DNA of 64,000 nucleotides. Origin: Bathymodiolus brooksi. Lineage: Eukaryota; Mollusca; Bivalvia; Mytilida; Modiolidae. Where the stretch lies: NCBI GenBank assembly GCA_963680875.1, contig OY804578.1:99353689-99417688 (forward strand), given 5' to 3'. This document shows positions 13,301 to 23,120 of this stretch, one piece after another. The position numbers and the translations under genes are program-made. The number at the start of each line of letters is the position of its first letter. Position 1 is the stretch's first letter. Below the pieces are notes generated by a model that saw only the letters and a program-made list of their open reading frames with translations, searched no databases and was not told the origin of the DNA.

Positions 13301-16010
13301 GGTACATTTTGTATATACATGAATATATTTAATTAATAAGAAAGGATATGGATGTAAATGAACATGAGAGACAATCCAACATTACACTTACAGACACAAT
13401 TTAAAGTAAAGGAACAGTGCTTTTATTGCAGTTCTAGTAGTCATAATAGGGTCTTCAACAATTAGCATTAATCATACCCTAATATAAGTGTGAAACAGTT
13501 CTTACCCTGCAGCTGATTGGCACTTTTCCTTTCTGTGGATAAACACTACATCTGGGTATCTTTGTCATTATTTGGTATATTGAAGTTTTATTCCTAGATG
13601 CGACACTAGAAAACATTACCTGTCATCATTGTGCCCAGGGGCCCGGGTGGCTCAATGAGTTAGGTAGTTGGATTACCTACCAACTCATACAAGCCTATCA
13701 CCAATACGGCGTGGGTTCGCGTCTGGCTTTGTAAATTACAAAAAAGGGTGCACTCGACTCGCAGTCGCAAGGGATAAAGTTTACCAGTTGCTTGCCCATG
13801 GTCGGTGGTTCTCTCCGGGTACTCCGGCTTCTTCCACTACTAAAACTGGTCCCCATGATATAGCTGAAATATTGCTGAAAGTGGCATTAAACACCAAAAA
13901 TCAAAATCAATCAAAAATCATTGTGCCCAACATCGCATGACGAGGTTACAAATAAATACCCCCAAAAATCGCAGGGCTCCCATCAGGTACATAGTAAGAA
14001 AACTAGACAGTTTAATATAGTGTGAAGTAGGCTGTCTAATTGGATGGAATGTGTTTATGTTTTATTAATATATATATGAAAAAAAAACAAATAATCGAAA
14101 GTTGAATAAGTCAGGACATTAAACACTATATCAATTGATATAATTGATTAATTATTCTTGTTACATGTACCTGGTATGTATTTCTTTTAGACTTAAAGCA
14201 GGCGGTAATTTACCTGGAAGGTGGAAATGCTAGAGACCCAGAACTTTTAAGAAAGAAATGTGATATTTACAAAACAGTTCTAGAGTCATCACATGGGTAA
14301 GTATGAATCTCCAGTAGGGAGTGAAAAAGTGGTCTTGTAAGAGAAGTGTTCACTCTAGAGGTGTACAATTTAGAAGTATTTTACTTTCTGGCCAGAGAAG
14401 AGGAGATTTTAATTCTATACAGTAGTTCTCCTCTTATAAGACCTCCCTTTTTACAATGAAAAAGTGGTCTTATAAGAGAAGTGTTCTCTTTTGAGGGGGA
14501 CAATTTAGAAGTATTGTACTATCTCAGTGCATCTTAGATCTGGCCTGAGCAGACAAGATTTGTTTTTAACCTATCATAATTTGTTTAACAAATACAATAG
14601 AATTAGTTTGACATAAATCCTTAATAACATTCACAAGGTCAAAGGTTAAGACTTGTATTGCTTGTTTGCAGCAATTAAATGTTGGATTTTTGAACATCAA
14701 AAACTGCATCTTGAAATTGTATTTGTATTTTTTTTTGTAATGTTTCTTAAACAACTCTAATATTGTTTTTCTATTTTTAGGATAAGAACGTTAGGGTCAG
14801 CTGCAATGAATATGGTAAATGTTGCTAAAGGCTGTGGTGATGCGTATATGGAGTATGGTATACATATCTGGGATATAGCAGCCTCAGGACTAGTTGTACT
14901 TGAGGCTGGAGGGGCTCTCATAGACCCAGAGGGTATGTAAAATTCTGTATAAGATATATTTATGCCATATCTCAGGTAAAACTGCTTAAACTTAAGTTTG
15001 GCAATTAACTGTGCTGGTAATTTTACCTTCCCACAAAGGGCCGTCATGAACGTATGGTAGCTGGATTTATAACTACCTACGCAATCAATGCCTATCATTA
15101 ATTACGTTGTGAGTTCGAATCCAGTTCAGGCAAGGTGTACTTGATACAACATTATGTGATCAAGTTTGTTAATGACTTGCAACAGGTCAGTTAATAATCC
15201 TAACCTTCCCACAATTCATTCATTTTTATGGTGTTGGCTGTATGCCATTATAGATAGTTTCATGCTCATATTTTAGTTTACTTTGATTGGGTGTCGTATT
15301 TTAACAATATGTCAAGTTTCTGACTGTTAGATTTCTGAAATGTTTGGTCAAAATATTGTTACCATATACATTGTAAATCTTGAGGGGTCGTCATGGTCAT
15401 GATTGTATGGTAGTTAGATTTATATCTACCTATGCAATCAATGCCTATCACCACTAACGTTGTGAGTTTGAATCCCCTCATGGCGAGGAATACTCGATAC
15501 AACATCATGTGATAAAGTTTGTCAGTGTCTTGTGGCAGGTCGGTGGTTTTCTCCGGGGACTCTGATTTCCTCCACCAATAAAACTGACTGCCACGATATA
15601 ACTGAAATATTGTTGAAAGTGGTGTTAAACACCAGAAACCAAACCTATTTTTATCTAAAATTGTATGTTTCTGTATGTTTTTTTATAGGAGTTATTTCGT
15701 CCTGCTTTTGTCGTCTTTATATTTGACTATCGACCTGTAAACAGATGAATTATTTCTAATGTAGTAATTGGTATCATTCTCTGCAAGTGTTATAAGCCTC
15801 TTCACAGATAGAGCGATAGATTTCTGTTTGTCAACCATTCTAATTGTTGTGAGCTTCTTCATGGTATACTGTAATCATTTAAATTTTTATATCCCCACAG
15901 GTGGACCAATAGATTTCTGCAGTAGAAGAGTTTTATGTGCTTCGTCTCAATCATTAGCAGATCAGTTATCTAAAATAATTCCAGAACATATACAGTTAGA
16001 AAGAGACTGA
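7335..16010 (+). CDS. IMPA1: Inositol monophosphatase, complete seven-exon gene (275 aa)
   Basis: A cytosolic Mg2+-dependent, lithium-sensitive phosphatase that hydrolyses inositol monophosphates to myo-inositol, recycling inositol for phosphoinositide signalling. Coding exons are 7335-7400, 8783-8916, 9774-9924, 13193-13301, 14191-14296, 14781-14932 and 15901-16010. All introns are GT-AG and phases match, giving 275 aa against 277 in human IMPA1. Metal-site motifs are present: GEES at residues 70-73, [12 protein letters not shown] at 88-99 (Asp91, Asp94) and WDIAASG at 219-225 (Asp220). The [12 protein letters not shown] segment matches the family before the last motif. DGTSNF has Ser where DGTTNF is usual. 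The start ATG has only 22 codons before the first junction and no in-frame alternative. No exon is disrupted although introns 2-6 are full of SINEs and intron 3 holds a nested transposon. Confidence 0.96.
7785..8112 (-). repeat. SINE family B copy, IMPA1 intron 1
   Basis: Diverged minus-strand copy with the 3' tail at the left ('gagtgattgttgtttaagaa'), then 'gatgagatgatgaggatgtt' and 'gctttgtactagaccaaaat'. It lies antisense in the first coding intron. Confidence 0.65.
8300..8533 (-). repeat. SINE family A1 copy, IMPA1 intron 1
   Basis: Minus-strand copy running from the tail ('aatgccactttcaacaatct') to the head ('ccatacgatcatgacaatga'). It is more diverged than the copy at 9000 and lies 250 bp upstream of exon 2. 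Confidence 0.7.
8964..9182 (+). repeat. SINE family A1 copy, IMPA1 intron 2
   Basis: Plus-strand copy starting GGGGCTGTCATGGATGCAAT, with an internal deletion near the head, and ending GTGGTGTTAAACACCATAAC. It begins fewer than 50 bp after the exon 2 donor. Confidence 0.75.
9474..9630 (+). repeat. SINE family B 3' fragment, IMPA1 intron 2
   Basis: Only the 3' half is present: 'ctgttgtttcagttagcttg' through 'gcggacatcatcatcatctc' to 'cgttaaacaacaatcactca'. The tRNA head is absent, as in a 5'-truncated insertion. Confidence 0.65.
10611..11348. mobile_element. 738-bp TTAA-flanked MITE nested in the hAT-like relic
   Basis: The terminal inverted repeat starts AGGGATATTGTCTAC and matches at 24 of about 26 positions at both ends. 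The element is flanked by TTAA at 10607-10610 and 11349-11352. Removing it and one TTAA rejoins the host frame (KDLK-YDRKK), so the boundaries are exact. TTAA duplications are typical of piggyBac-class elements. No transposase frame is inside, so it is non-autonomous. Confidence 0.88.
11560..11996 (+). mobile_element. 3' end of a non-LTR retrotransposon (LINE)
   Basis: Two frames joined by a frameshift resemble the C-terminal end of LINE reverse transcriptases: [14 protein letters not shown] (11566 frame), then [20 protein letters not shown] and DFKVRLNSI (11594 frame). It closes with a short (GAA)n-type tail at about 11983-11996, after which the interrupted zinc-finger-like host sequence resumes. 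It is 5'-truncated, as is usual for LINE insertions. Confidence 0.75.
12785..13010 (+). repeat. SINE family A1 copy, IMPA1 intron 3
   Basis: Plus-strand copy with an altered head, the central 'ggtgtactcgatacaacatt', and the tail 'gatataactgaaatattgtt'. It ends about 180 bp before exon 4. A related short stretch precedes it at about 12660-12770. Confidence 0.7.
13639..13897 (+). repeat. SINE family A2 copy, IMPA1 intron 4
   Basis: The best-preserved A2 copy: head 'gcccgggtggctcaatgagt', B-box-like 'gcgtgggttcgcg', body 'aaaagggtgcactcgactcg', tail 'atatagctgaaatattgctg' and 'gtggcattaaacacc'. Confidence 0.8.
15039..15190 (+). repeat. SINE family A1 copy, 3'-truncated, IMPA1 intron 6
   Basis: Head 'gggccgtcatgaacgtatgg' through 'tgatacaacattatgtgatc', stopping at 'gcaacaggtcag' without the shared tail. 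A full copy follows at 15385. Confidence 0.7.
15385..15633 (+). repeat. SINE family A1 copy, IMPA1 intron 6
   Basis: Nearly full copy from 'gggtcgtcatggtcatgatt' to 'ttgaaagtggtgttaaacac'. It ends about 270 bp before the final exon. Confidence 0.8.
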
Positions 16011-17610
16011 TAAACGAAGAAAAAACAGTAGTTATTTTATTAATTTTACGAATCAGGGAAAGAGTATAGATGTTAAATATAGAATAATGCCAATTTTGAA
16101 GGTCAGTAGTATCACAGCGAATAAGTAGGACAAGCTATGATACTAGTGATAATGTATGTAGAGACCCTCAAAACTGCTGTTATTGTTTTTATCGGTAACG
16201 TCTTGTGTTTAATGTCACAATGACCAAATATTTCTTAGTGTCAAGAGTCAGTCTGTTGATACTTAAAATATACCTGAGAAAGATCAAAGAAAAAATATAT
16301 ATATTACAGATAAATATATGTTATCATCGATTTGTTTTGCAAAAATCAATTTCTTAGAGCAAAAGTGAAGCCAGAGACGAGAAATCAAATCTTGAGCAAA
16401 GCATATCGGCGATAGTATTTTTTCGAGGATTTGTCAAGAGGATGTTAATATTAAGATGTAACCATAGTTATGCTTAGAAATCCACAATAATTTTTCATAT
16501 CACGCTTTTGGCTTGATAAAAGATATTATCAAGTGTAAAGATCAAAGGGAATTTTTTTTTTTTATAAATTATCAGCATATTTTATTTATTGTACTTACAT
16601 CATGACAGGATGTTAGCAAGTCATATGTAAAAATATTAAACTTGTGATTGTTCAATTGTGTTGTTTAACAAGATACAAAAGTATATTGAAAAAAAATTAT
16701 GAAAAAGTATGTCATACATTTGTTGTAAAATATTGTTTATTATTCCCTGGATAATCAATGTTGGTTTCACACAGTAACTTCAAAGGAGCTTGGACTTTGA
16801 AGATAAAATGTAACAAGCATTGTTAAATAAACTATATCTTGTAGTTAAATAAAACTACTAAACTTGTGATTGTGACATTATCAATAATTAAGTTTTGAAT
16901 TTTTATTAAAGTTCTTCTATATAATAGAATAATATTGATAAATATTGTCTCTCAAAGAAAATCAAAGTTAGTTACTTAAAACTTGTGCAATAGGATATTC
17001 TGCCTTTTATTATAATGTAACTGATTTACATGTAGATTATACAATGTACAATGAAACTTGTCTAAAACAAACCCTGAGGGGTTGTTAGGGGTTATGGTGT
17101 TTAACGCCACTTTCAACAATATTTCAGTTATATAGTGGCAGTCAGTTTTATTGGTGGAGAACCGGATTACCAGGAGAAAACCATCGACCTGCCGTAAGAC
17201 ACTGACAAACTTTATCTCATAATGTTTTATCGAGTACACCTCACCATGAGCAGGATTCAAACTCTCAACTCTAGTGGTGGTAGGCACTGATTGCATTAAT
17301 CTAACTACCATACGATCACAATGGCCCCACGAATCCTGAATAAAACAGAATCCTATACAAGTACATGTATTTAAATAATGTCCCAATGTAGGATGTACCG
17401 TATTTGTTAAACTCGTGGATATTCCGAACACAAAAGTTGGTCCCAAGGAGGTGCGGGTTATGACAAGTTTCACTGTATTTCTATTTATATACATAATTCA
17501 CAGCTTTTCTGTTGCTATTTTGTTATGTATTGTTTGTTATAATGTATGTATTGCTTCAATCTAAATGGATTTTTGTTGTTTAACAAATAAAGAAATTTAT
17601 TTCTGTTATT
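16011..17610 (+). other. IMPA1 3' flank and 3' UTR with candidate polyadenylation signals
   Basis: No frame of note. AATAAA hexamers lie at 16826-16831, 16848-16853 and 17586-17591. The last is followed about 10-25 bases later by the GT-rich 'ttctgttattgtctgtcctt', a good cleavage context. If the last one is used, the UTR carries a SINE A1 copy at 17095-17335. Confidence 0.5.
17095..17335 (-). repeat. SINE family A1 copy
   Basis: Minus-strand copy, tail first ('taacgccactttcaacaata') through to the head ('accatacgatcacaatggcc'), lying in the IMPA1 3' flank. Confidence 0.8.
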
Positions 17611-18077
17611 GTCTGTCCTTTGATTGCCCCTTTAGACATACAATATATTTATAACCACATTAATAGGGGTCTTTGTGTCCAAGTGGTTAAAGGTCATTAA
17701 ATTCTGAACACAAATCTAACATGTACACTACTGACTCAAGTTCATGCCCCAGTATCTACCTCAGGTGTTTAAGGTTCTCAGACAACTTCCCATGGATGGA
17801 GGTTTCTCCCCCATAAAGCTAGTCTGGTAGTCATGACATTGCTTAAAATTACTGAACGTGAAATTAAACACCAATAGCACCCTTAATGTAAAATAAACAT
17901 TAATACATGTATGGCGATGTACTAATCTGTTTGTCTCAATAACGTAGCATAAAAAAGGGAATAGTGCTAATTGCAACAGGAGAGAAGGCTAAATCGAAAA
18001 AAAAGAAAATGTGGGATTTGAAACACACTGACTAGACCAAATTAGAACAAGATGTGATTATAATCTAACGATTATGA

Positions 18078-18984
18078 AGTCTCCCAAACTGGTCACTGAC
18101 AACAGGTTTAAAAAATAAATTAAAAGCTACCTTTGAAATCGAACAATGTTGAATTTGTGCGGTATTATGGCGACCGGTAGAAATTTTTCGATATCAGGAA
18201 TCAATTTGGGACATCATAATCTACCCATATATGAAATGTCATTGAAATCGGACAATGTTGAATTTGTGCGGTATTGTGGTGGCCATTTTGAAAATGGCGA
18301 CCGGTAGAAATTTTTCAATGTCGAGAATCAATTCGGGACATCATTATCTACCCACATATCAAATTTTGATGATATCGGACAATGTTGAATTTTTGCGGTA
18401 TTGTGGCGGCCATTTTCAAAATGGCGACCGGTAGAAATTTTTCAATGTCGGGAATCAATTCGGGACATCATTATCTACCCACATATCAAATTTTGATGAT
18501 ATCGACAATGTTGAATTTTGACCGCCCATATTTTATGCCGTGTTTTGGCAGCCATTTTGAAAATGGCAGACATCTCGAAAATTTTGAAAACGCAGAATTG
18601 CTCCTCTAATGGTGACCTATCACTATGTCAAATGGTATGTCTCTATCGTTATCCATTTAGAAGTTATCAACATTAATGTACGAAATTTCAACTTTCCCAT
18701 AGGATTCTATGGTAACCCCCACCCCCTTTGAACCCCTCAAAATATGACTTTGACCGCCTTTACCACAAAGCTGAAAACTCTAGGACCAACTAGAAACATA
18801 TATCTATAACTCCACCAAGTTTCATGAAATTCTGTCCAGTAGTTCCTGAGATCTGCCGTGGACAAGTTCATGGTCCGCGGAAAGAAAGGAGAAGAAGAAT
18901 AAGAATAATAATAATGAAAATAAAAATAATAATAAGAAACGGAGCAAAAACAATAAGTCTCCCAAGCTTTGTTTGGGAGACTTA
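18078..18984. mobile_element. Inverted-repeat element with diverged internal tandem repeats
   Basis: The ends are AAGTCTCCCAAAC (18078-18090) and its reverse complement (18972-18984); the right end also forms a local hairpin (AAGTCTCCCAAGC...). Inside are four diverged copies, about 110-127 bp apart, of a unit starting ACAATGTTGAATTTGTGCGG (about 18142, 18251, 18378, 18506) and containing 'ggcgaccggtagaaattttt'. An AAT/AAG-rich stretch precedes the right end. No target duplication is clear, so the class is unknown. Confidence 0.6.
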
Positions 18985-19492
18985 ATAATGACAATAATTA
19001 AACTTAGATGAGTCTTATGTTTTAAACAACTCGCTATATTTAATTTGAACACAGTATAAACATATTTTCCATGGCAACAAATTACTACCACTGGGTCGAT
19101 GTTACTGGTGGTGGACATCAACTATGATACTGGTTCGGACGTCGCCAAGTATAGAAAGGTCCGAACAAGACGACACAGTGTCGTCGGACAAAGAAGGTGT
19201 CCCTTTATCCCAAGACGCGACAAGCAACTCGGATATTCGAAATTCAGATCGTCATACTATTAAAGACAAAATTGCAAATTTACCTATGCGTCTTTGTTTT
19301 GTTCAGTTACATGCTATATGTTTAGCTATAGTATAGGATTTTAATGACTCTGAACAACACTTATTGCCAAATGTGGAACCAATAACTGCAAAACCAGCAG
19401 TATTTTGATTACAGATGCTGAATTATAATTGATTAATATCAAAAAAAATATTAAACAACATTATTAAGAAAGAAACTGGTGAAACGTGCTAA

Positions 19493-19880
19493 TGTGGGTC
19501 ACGGATCACTGTAATCGGTCGGCTGTATCGAGAAACAGATACGGTGTTGAAAAAACTGTTTATACTCATAAAATATTGATAAATGCAATACAATTTTATG
19601 TTTGTCTTCAAGAAATATGATAGACAAAACCATGTGTGAAGTTTTATAACGAAATATCTCCGATTTCTATGTAAATTTACGAGTTGAAGTTGCGGCTGTA
19701 TCGAGAAACAGATACGGTGTTGAAAAAAACTGTTGATACTCATAAAATATTGATAAATGCAATACAATTTTATGTTTGTCTTCAAGAAATATGACAGACA
19801 AAACTATGTGTGAAGTTTTATGACGAAATATCTCCGATTTCTATGTAAATTTACGAGTTGAAGTGGGGAAAGACCCACAG
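19493..19880. repeat. 173-bp direct duplication bounded by 8-bp inverted ends
   Basis: Two near-identical copies start CGGCTGTATCGAGAAACAGA at 19520 and 19693 and end 'tttacgagttgaagt'. The pair is bracketed by TGTGGGTC (about 19493) and GACCCACA (about 19868). Open frames here are only copies of one another and show no recognisable protein. Confidence 0.75.
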
Positions 19881-20590
19881 GTAATTTTAGCGATATATTT
19901 TTATCTTGGACAAGAATAATGAGCGTCCTGAATGGATGACCGATTTAAAACACACTGACTCTGCATGGTAAAAAGATGCATGTAAAAGAAATCTTGTTAT
20001 ATTTATTCATTTGTTTGATTCTGGAATATTGTTGATCATTGATTTAAACAAGAAAAAAGGGGAAAAAAAGAGGGGGTGAATTTTACAGTTAAATAAATGC
20101 TATGTTTCGACAGTTTAAAGAGAAAAATAATAATTTGTTGCGACTAAAGCTTAAATCAGCGTTAAAGATTGAACAAATATCAGTGGTTTTGTAAATGAGA
20201 TTTATTTTAAATAGAAAATCTGAGTTTATTATTTATTAATTTATTATTAATGATACAATTTTATATCCCTTGGGATGAAAATTTGAAATAAAAACACAGG
20301 ACCGGACTTTAAGCAAAAATAATAATCCAGGATTAGTTTTTTATTAAAAAAATCCACAACCCCTGTGTCCATGAATATTTTTTTTAAAGTTAATATGAAA
20401 TATTGACATCCACACTTGCCTTTTGGACAGCACATTTCTGTGTCCACACTTATATAAATAAAATAAAACTTAAATTTTGAGCTTAGAACTTGTCAAATAC
20501 CGTATTAAATATTCCATGGCCGAATCGATTTTAATTCTATGGCCGAACTGGTAGTGTGGCCGAATTGGTAGTATGGCCGAATCGACCTGC
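19881..20590. other. AT-rich stretch, nothing recognised
   Basis: No coding exon is supported. Near the right end (20510-20590) 'atggccgaa' recurs four times in a short imperfect array. Confidence 0.4.
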
Positions 20591-20760
20591 ACCCTTTCAG
20601 TGGGGTTCGTGTTACTCGATCCTTAGTTTTATATGTATGTTTTGTTGATCGTTGTTTGTCCTTTCGTTCTTTTTCTTTTTCTTTTTGGCCATTGTGTTGT
20701 CTGTTCTTCTTGGATATACGGATTACCCCTTCGGTGTCTTCAAACTCTTCCTTCTATCTT
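20590..20760 (+). repeat. Dispersed repeat D copy
   Basis: Contains 'tggggttcgtgttactcgat', 'gttttgttgatcgttgtttg', 'ggccattgtgttgtctgttc' and 'ggtgtcttcaaactc' in the order shared with copies at 50560, 51645, 54470 and 56360. The short frame at 20652-21086 begins inside it and is not a gene. Confidence 0.7.
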
Positions 20761-22049
20761 ACCTGTTCTGTAGATCGGTGAATGTGATGGATATGCTCAA
20801 CTCCGCTCCTCGGCGTAAACGCAGCCATGATCACGGTCATTATGCATCCCTTATGCTCCATGATGTTTCTCTAAATTACCATCTACCATTTATGCAAAAG
20901 CCGTTGGGTATGCACACGTGGGTATGCATCACATTCGCACGAAACTATTTTCACTACCTCTTTCGAAACTACATTCCTTGTACAACTCGTGTTTGGAAAA
21001 CCACGTTACAAATGCGAATTAAAATGAATACATGTACAAACTTACAACAATCGGCTTTGATCTTACTGTCACAGAATTGGCATTAACGATATCCTTCATC
21101 ACAATTTCAGTCAAATATACAATTCTCCATATTTCAAGCATCAGTCCATATACATCTACCACACCTTTTACAACCAAACTATTTAACCACAAGAAGGTGT
21201 TGCAGAATCTCAATAGTGACGATTTCAAGTCCAAACCTCCTGATTGCACCTGTACAAGTTCCCCATTTATATATAATGTCTGACCACGTCAATATAACTG
21301 GTGGCCTTAACAGTATTAGCGACATCTCTCTGAGAAGGATTGAGAGATGTGTTCGCCAAATGGCCGTAATATCGAATTCAAGTCGTTCCGGCCCTAAATT
21401 AAAAGTCGATTCGACCCCATTTGAAATTAAATACTTTTGATTTGAAATAATAAAATTAAAAATAAAGGAACACAAAATAAAGAATAAAAAAACTCCATCG
21501 GAAATTTGTTTTTACAACTAACTTGAATATCTCTACGTTATTTTTTTTTATTTTTTTTATTCATGTCTGTAACAAGATTATCTGTTTTGACAGCAATTTC
21601 CAGTTGATCATTTCTCAATTAATGGCTTTCATTATGTAATCCACGTTTACGATTAATTGTGACACCTGGCAGTTGTAAAATAATTACTTTTACCACTTCC
21701 TGGACAACTGGTTTCAATTTTAACCTGTCACAAATAACGAAACATGGCGGACTTCTCTAAGCGCGGGAAACTAGTTATCTCCCGCTTATCATTCGGAACA
21801 CACTTTCAAAACAAAAACACGATGTGACAAATATATTTGTTTGACGTTCAGGTTTGCTAGTTTATAGCGTAATATTTATAGTAGGGTCGAATCGACATGG
21901 GGCCGGATAGACTTGGGCCGAACCGACTTGGGGTCGGATCGACCTGATACCGTAATATCATGTGCGTGAATCCATAAACTGAAAACATACTGGATTCCGT
22001 CGATGATTATGCCAGACAATAAGCAAACGTGAAAAGAAGGACTTCCTTT
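20761..22049. other. Intergenic stretch, nothing recognised
   Basis: Several short overlapping frames (up to about 98 codons) occur on both strands around 21020-21475, but none shows a domain, splice structure or start context. Motifs of the type 'gtcgaatcgac' occur near 21406 and 21893. Confidence 0.35.
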
Positions 22050-22227
22050 CTGAATGGATGAAGAGTGTGAGGTCGTTGATACACATTATAATTTAAAAAA
22101 CTCAATGGGTCAATGAGCACTCGCAAGACATCTAAAATGTCGCAAAACGCCTGTCTCACCTCCATGACAAATATGTTGTTGTTCCTGCCGACAAGGCCTC
22201 TAACAATATCGTTCTTGTGAGTAAATC
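22050..22227 (+). pseudogene. Reverse-transcriptase relic (5' part of retroelement ORF)
   Basis: The translation WMKSVRSLI (about 22067) and then RLSHLHDKYVVVPADKASNN followed by IVLVSK (about 22150-22226) matches the N-terminal part of an RT frame common in mollusc genomes, probably Penelope-like. The RT core of what looks like the same family is at 39347-39770. It is broken by stops and ends at the junction with the receptor fragment. Confidence 0.6.
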
Positions 22228-22312
22228 AATCCTCTAGACCTATTACAGTACCATCAGAAGTCATCGTTACCGATACAACTCCAATTGTATATTACAACAT
22301 GTCCCATTTCAC
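22228..22312 (+). pseudogene. 85-bp Toll-like receptor fragment
   Basis: Identical to 26316-26400 of the receptor pseudogene at 26168 except for two bases, and clearly less similar to the copy at 29103. It covers the variable Thr-rich segment just after the signal peptide and ends abruptly at 'cccatttcac'. It is fused directly to the reverse-transcriptase relic on its left. Confidence 0.88.
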
Positions 22313-23120
22313 AATGTATTTGGCATCATTGACTAATCCGAAAAACACTTGAGAATATTGTTCAAAAAACACATTTTCATCGTCTCGTAATTCATCTTGT
22401 ACATAGCCCAATAAGGGTGAAAATTAGAATAACATTCCAAACATATATTACATTATATTAAAACGAAAAACGCGTTGTTTGCAGATATGTAATATTTGTA
22501 CCACGGATTTCCGAGTTAAGCGGTGAAGCAATTGAACGCGAAGCGTGGTATAAATGATTTGTAACATGAAGCCATGCGATGTCACATCTAGGTAGGTGTC
22601 CGAGAGTAAACAAACTACAACCCAGATTTTAAGTGTGCAATATGATCATTATCTCGTATCTGCCTGTAGTATTCCACAGTTCTTAACTGTTGTTTACATT
22701 CTGGTATATAAATAATAAAAAGATCAAAGGAAAAGAATGCATTCATGTTACAATATATTTTTATTACCCGTTTGATATCTTCCAATTTTCTATTAGGAAA
22801 AATAAATTCAGGTCTTGTAATTTGTCGATTTACTTTATTTTTATGTTTATCTCCTGTGTCCTGGTATTTCAGGAAAAGAGATACATTTTCTCTTCCTTGA
22901 TCATTTCTGTTTGTTAAGCCTTGCTTTATTGCATCCTTGATAACAAGTGTCTAACCCAGCTGGAAGAAGTGTATGTACCATTAGCATCATAATTCCTATT
23001 TGTTAAGCCATGTTGCATCCTTGACAGCAAATGTCTAAACCAGCAGGAAGAATTCTATGTAACCATTTGTATTTAAGCTATTAGAATAGCAATACTACAT
23101 TATAGTTTCATTGTCAAACA
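22313..23120. other. 5' flank of the first receptor gene
   Basis: No coding exon. The segment around 22555-22650 ('catgaagccatgcgatgtca', 'cccagattttaagtgtgcaa') recurs at 24968-25062, so it belongs to a locally duplicated flank. Confidence 0.5.

Noticed and set aside
20652..21086. 144-codon plus-strand frame
   Set aside because: It begins within a dispersed repeat D copy and shows no domain or conserved composition.
21363..21960. Inverted-repeat element based on 'gtcgattcgac' motifs
   Set aside because: The matching stretches are short and partly direct rather than inverted; the boundaries cannot be defended.
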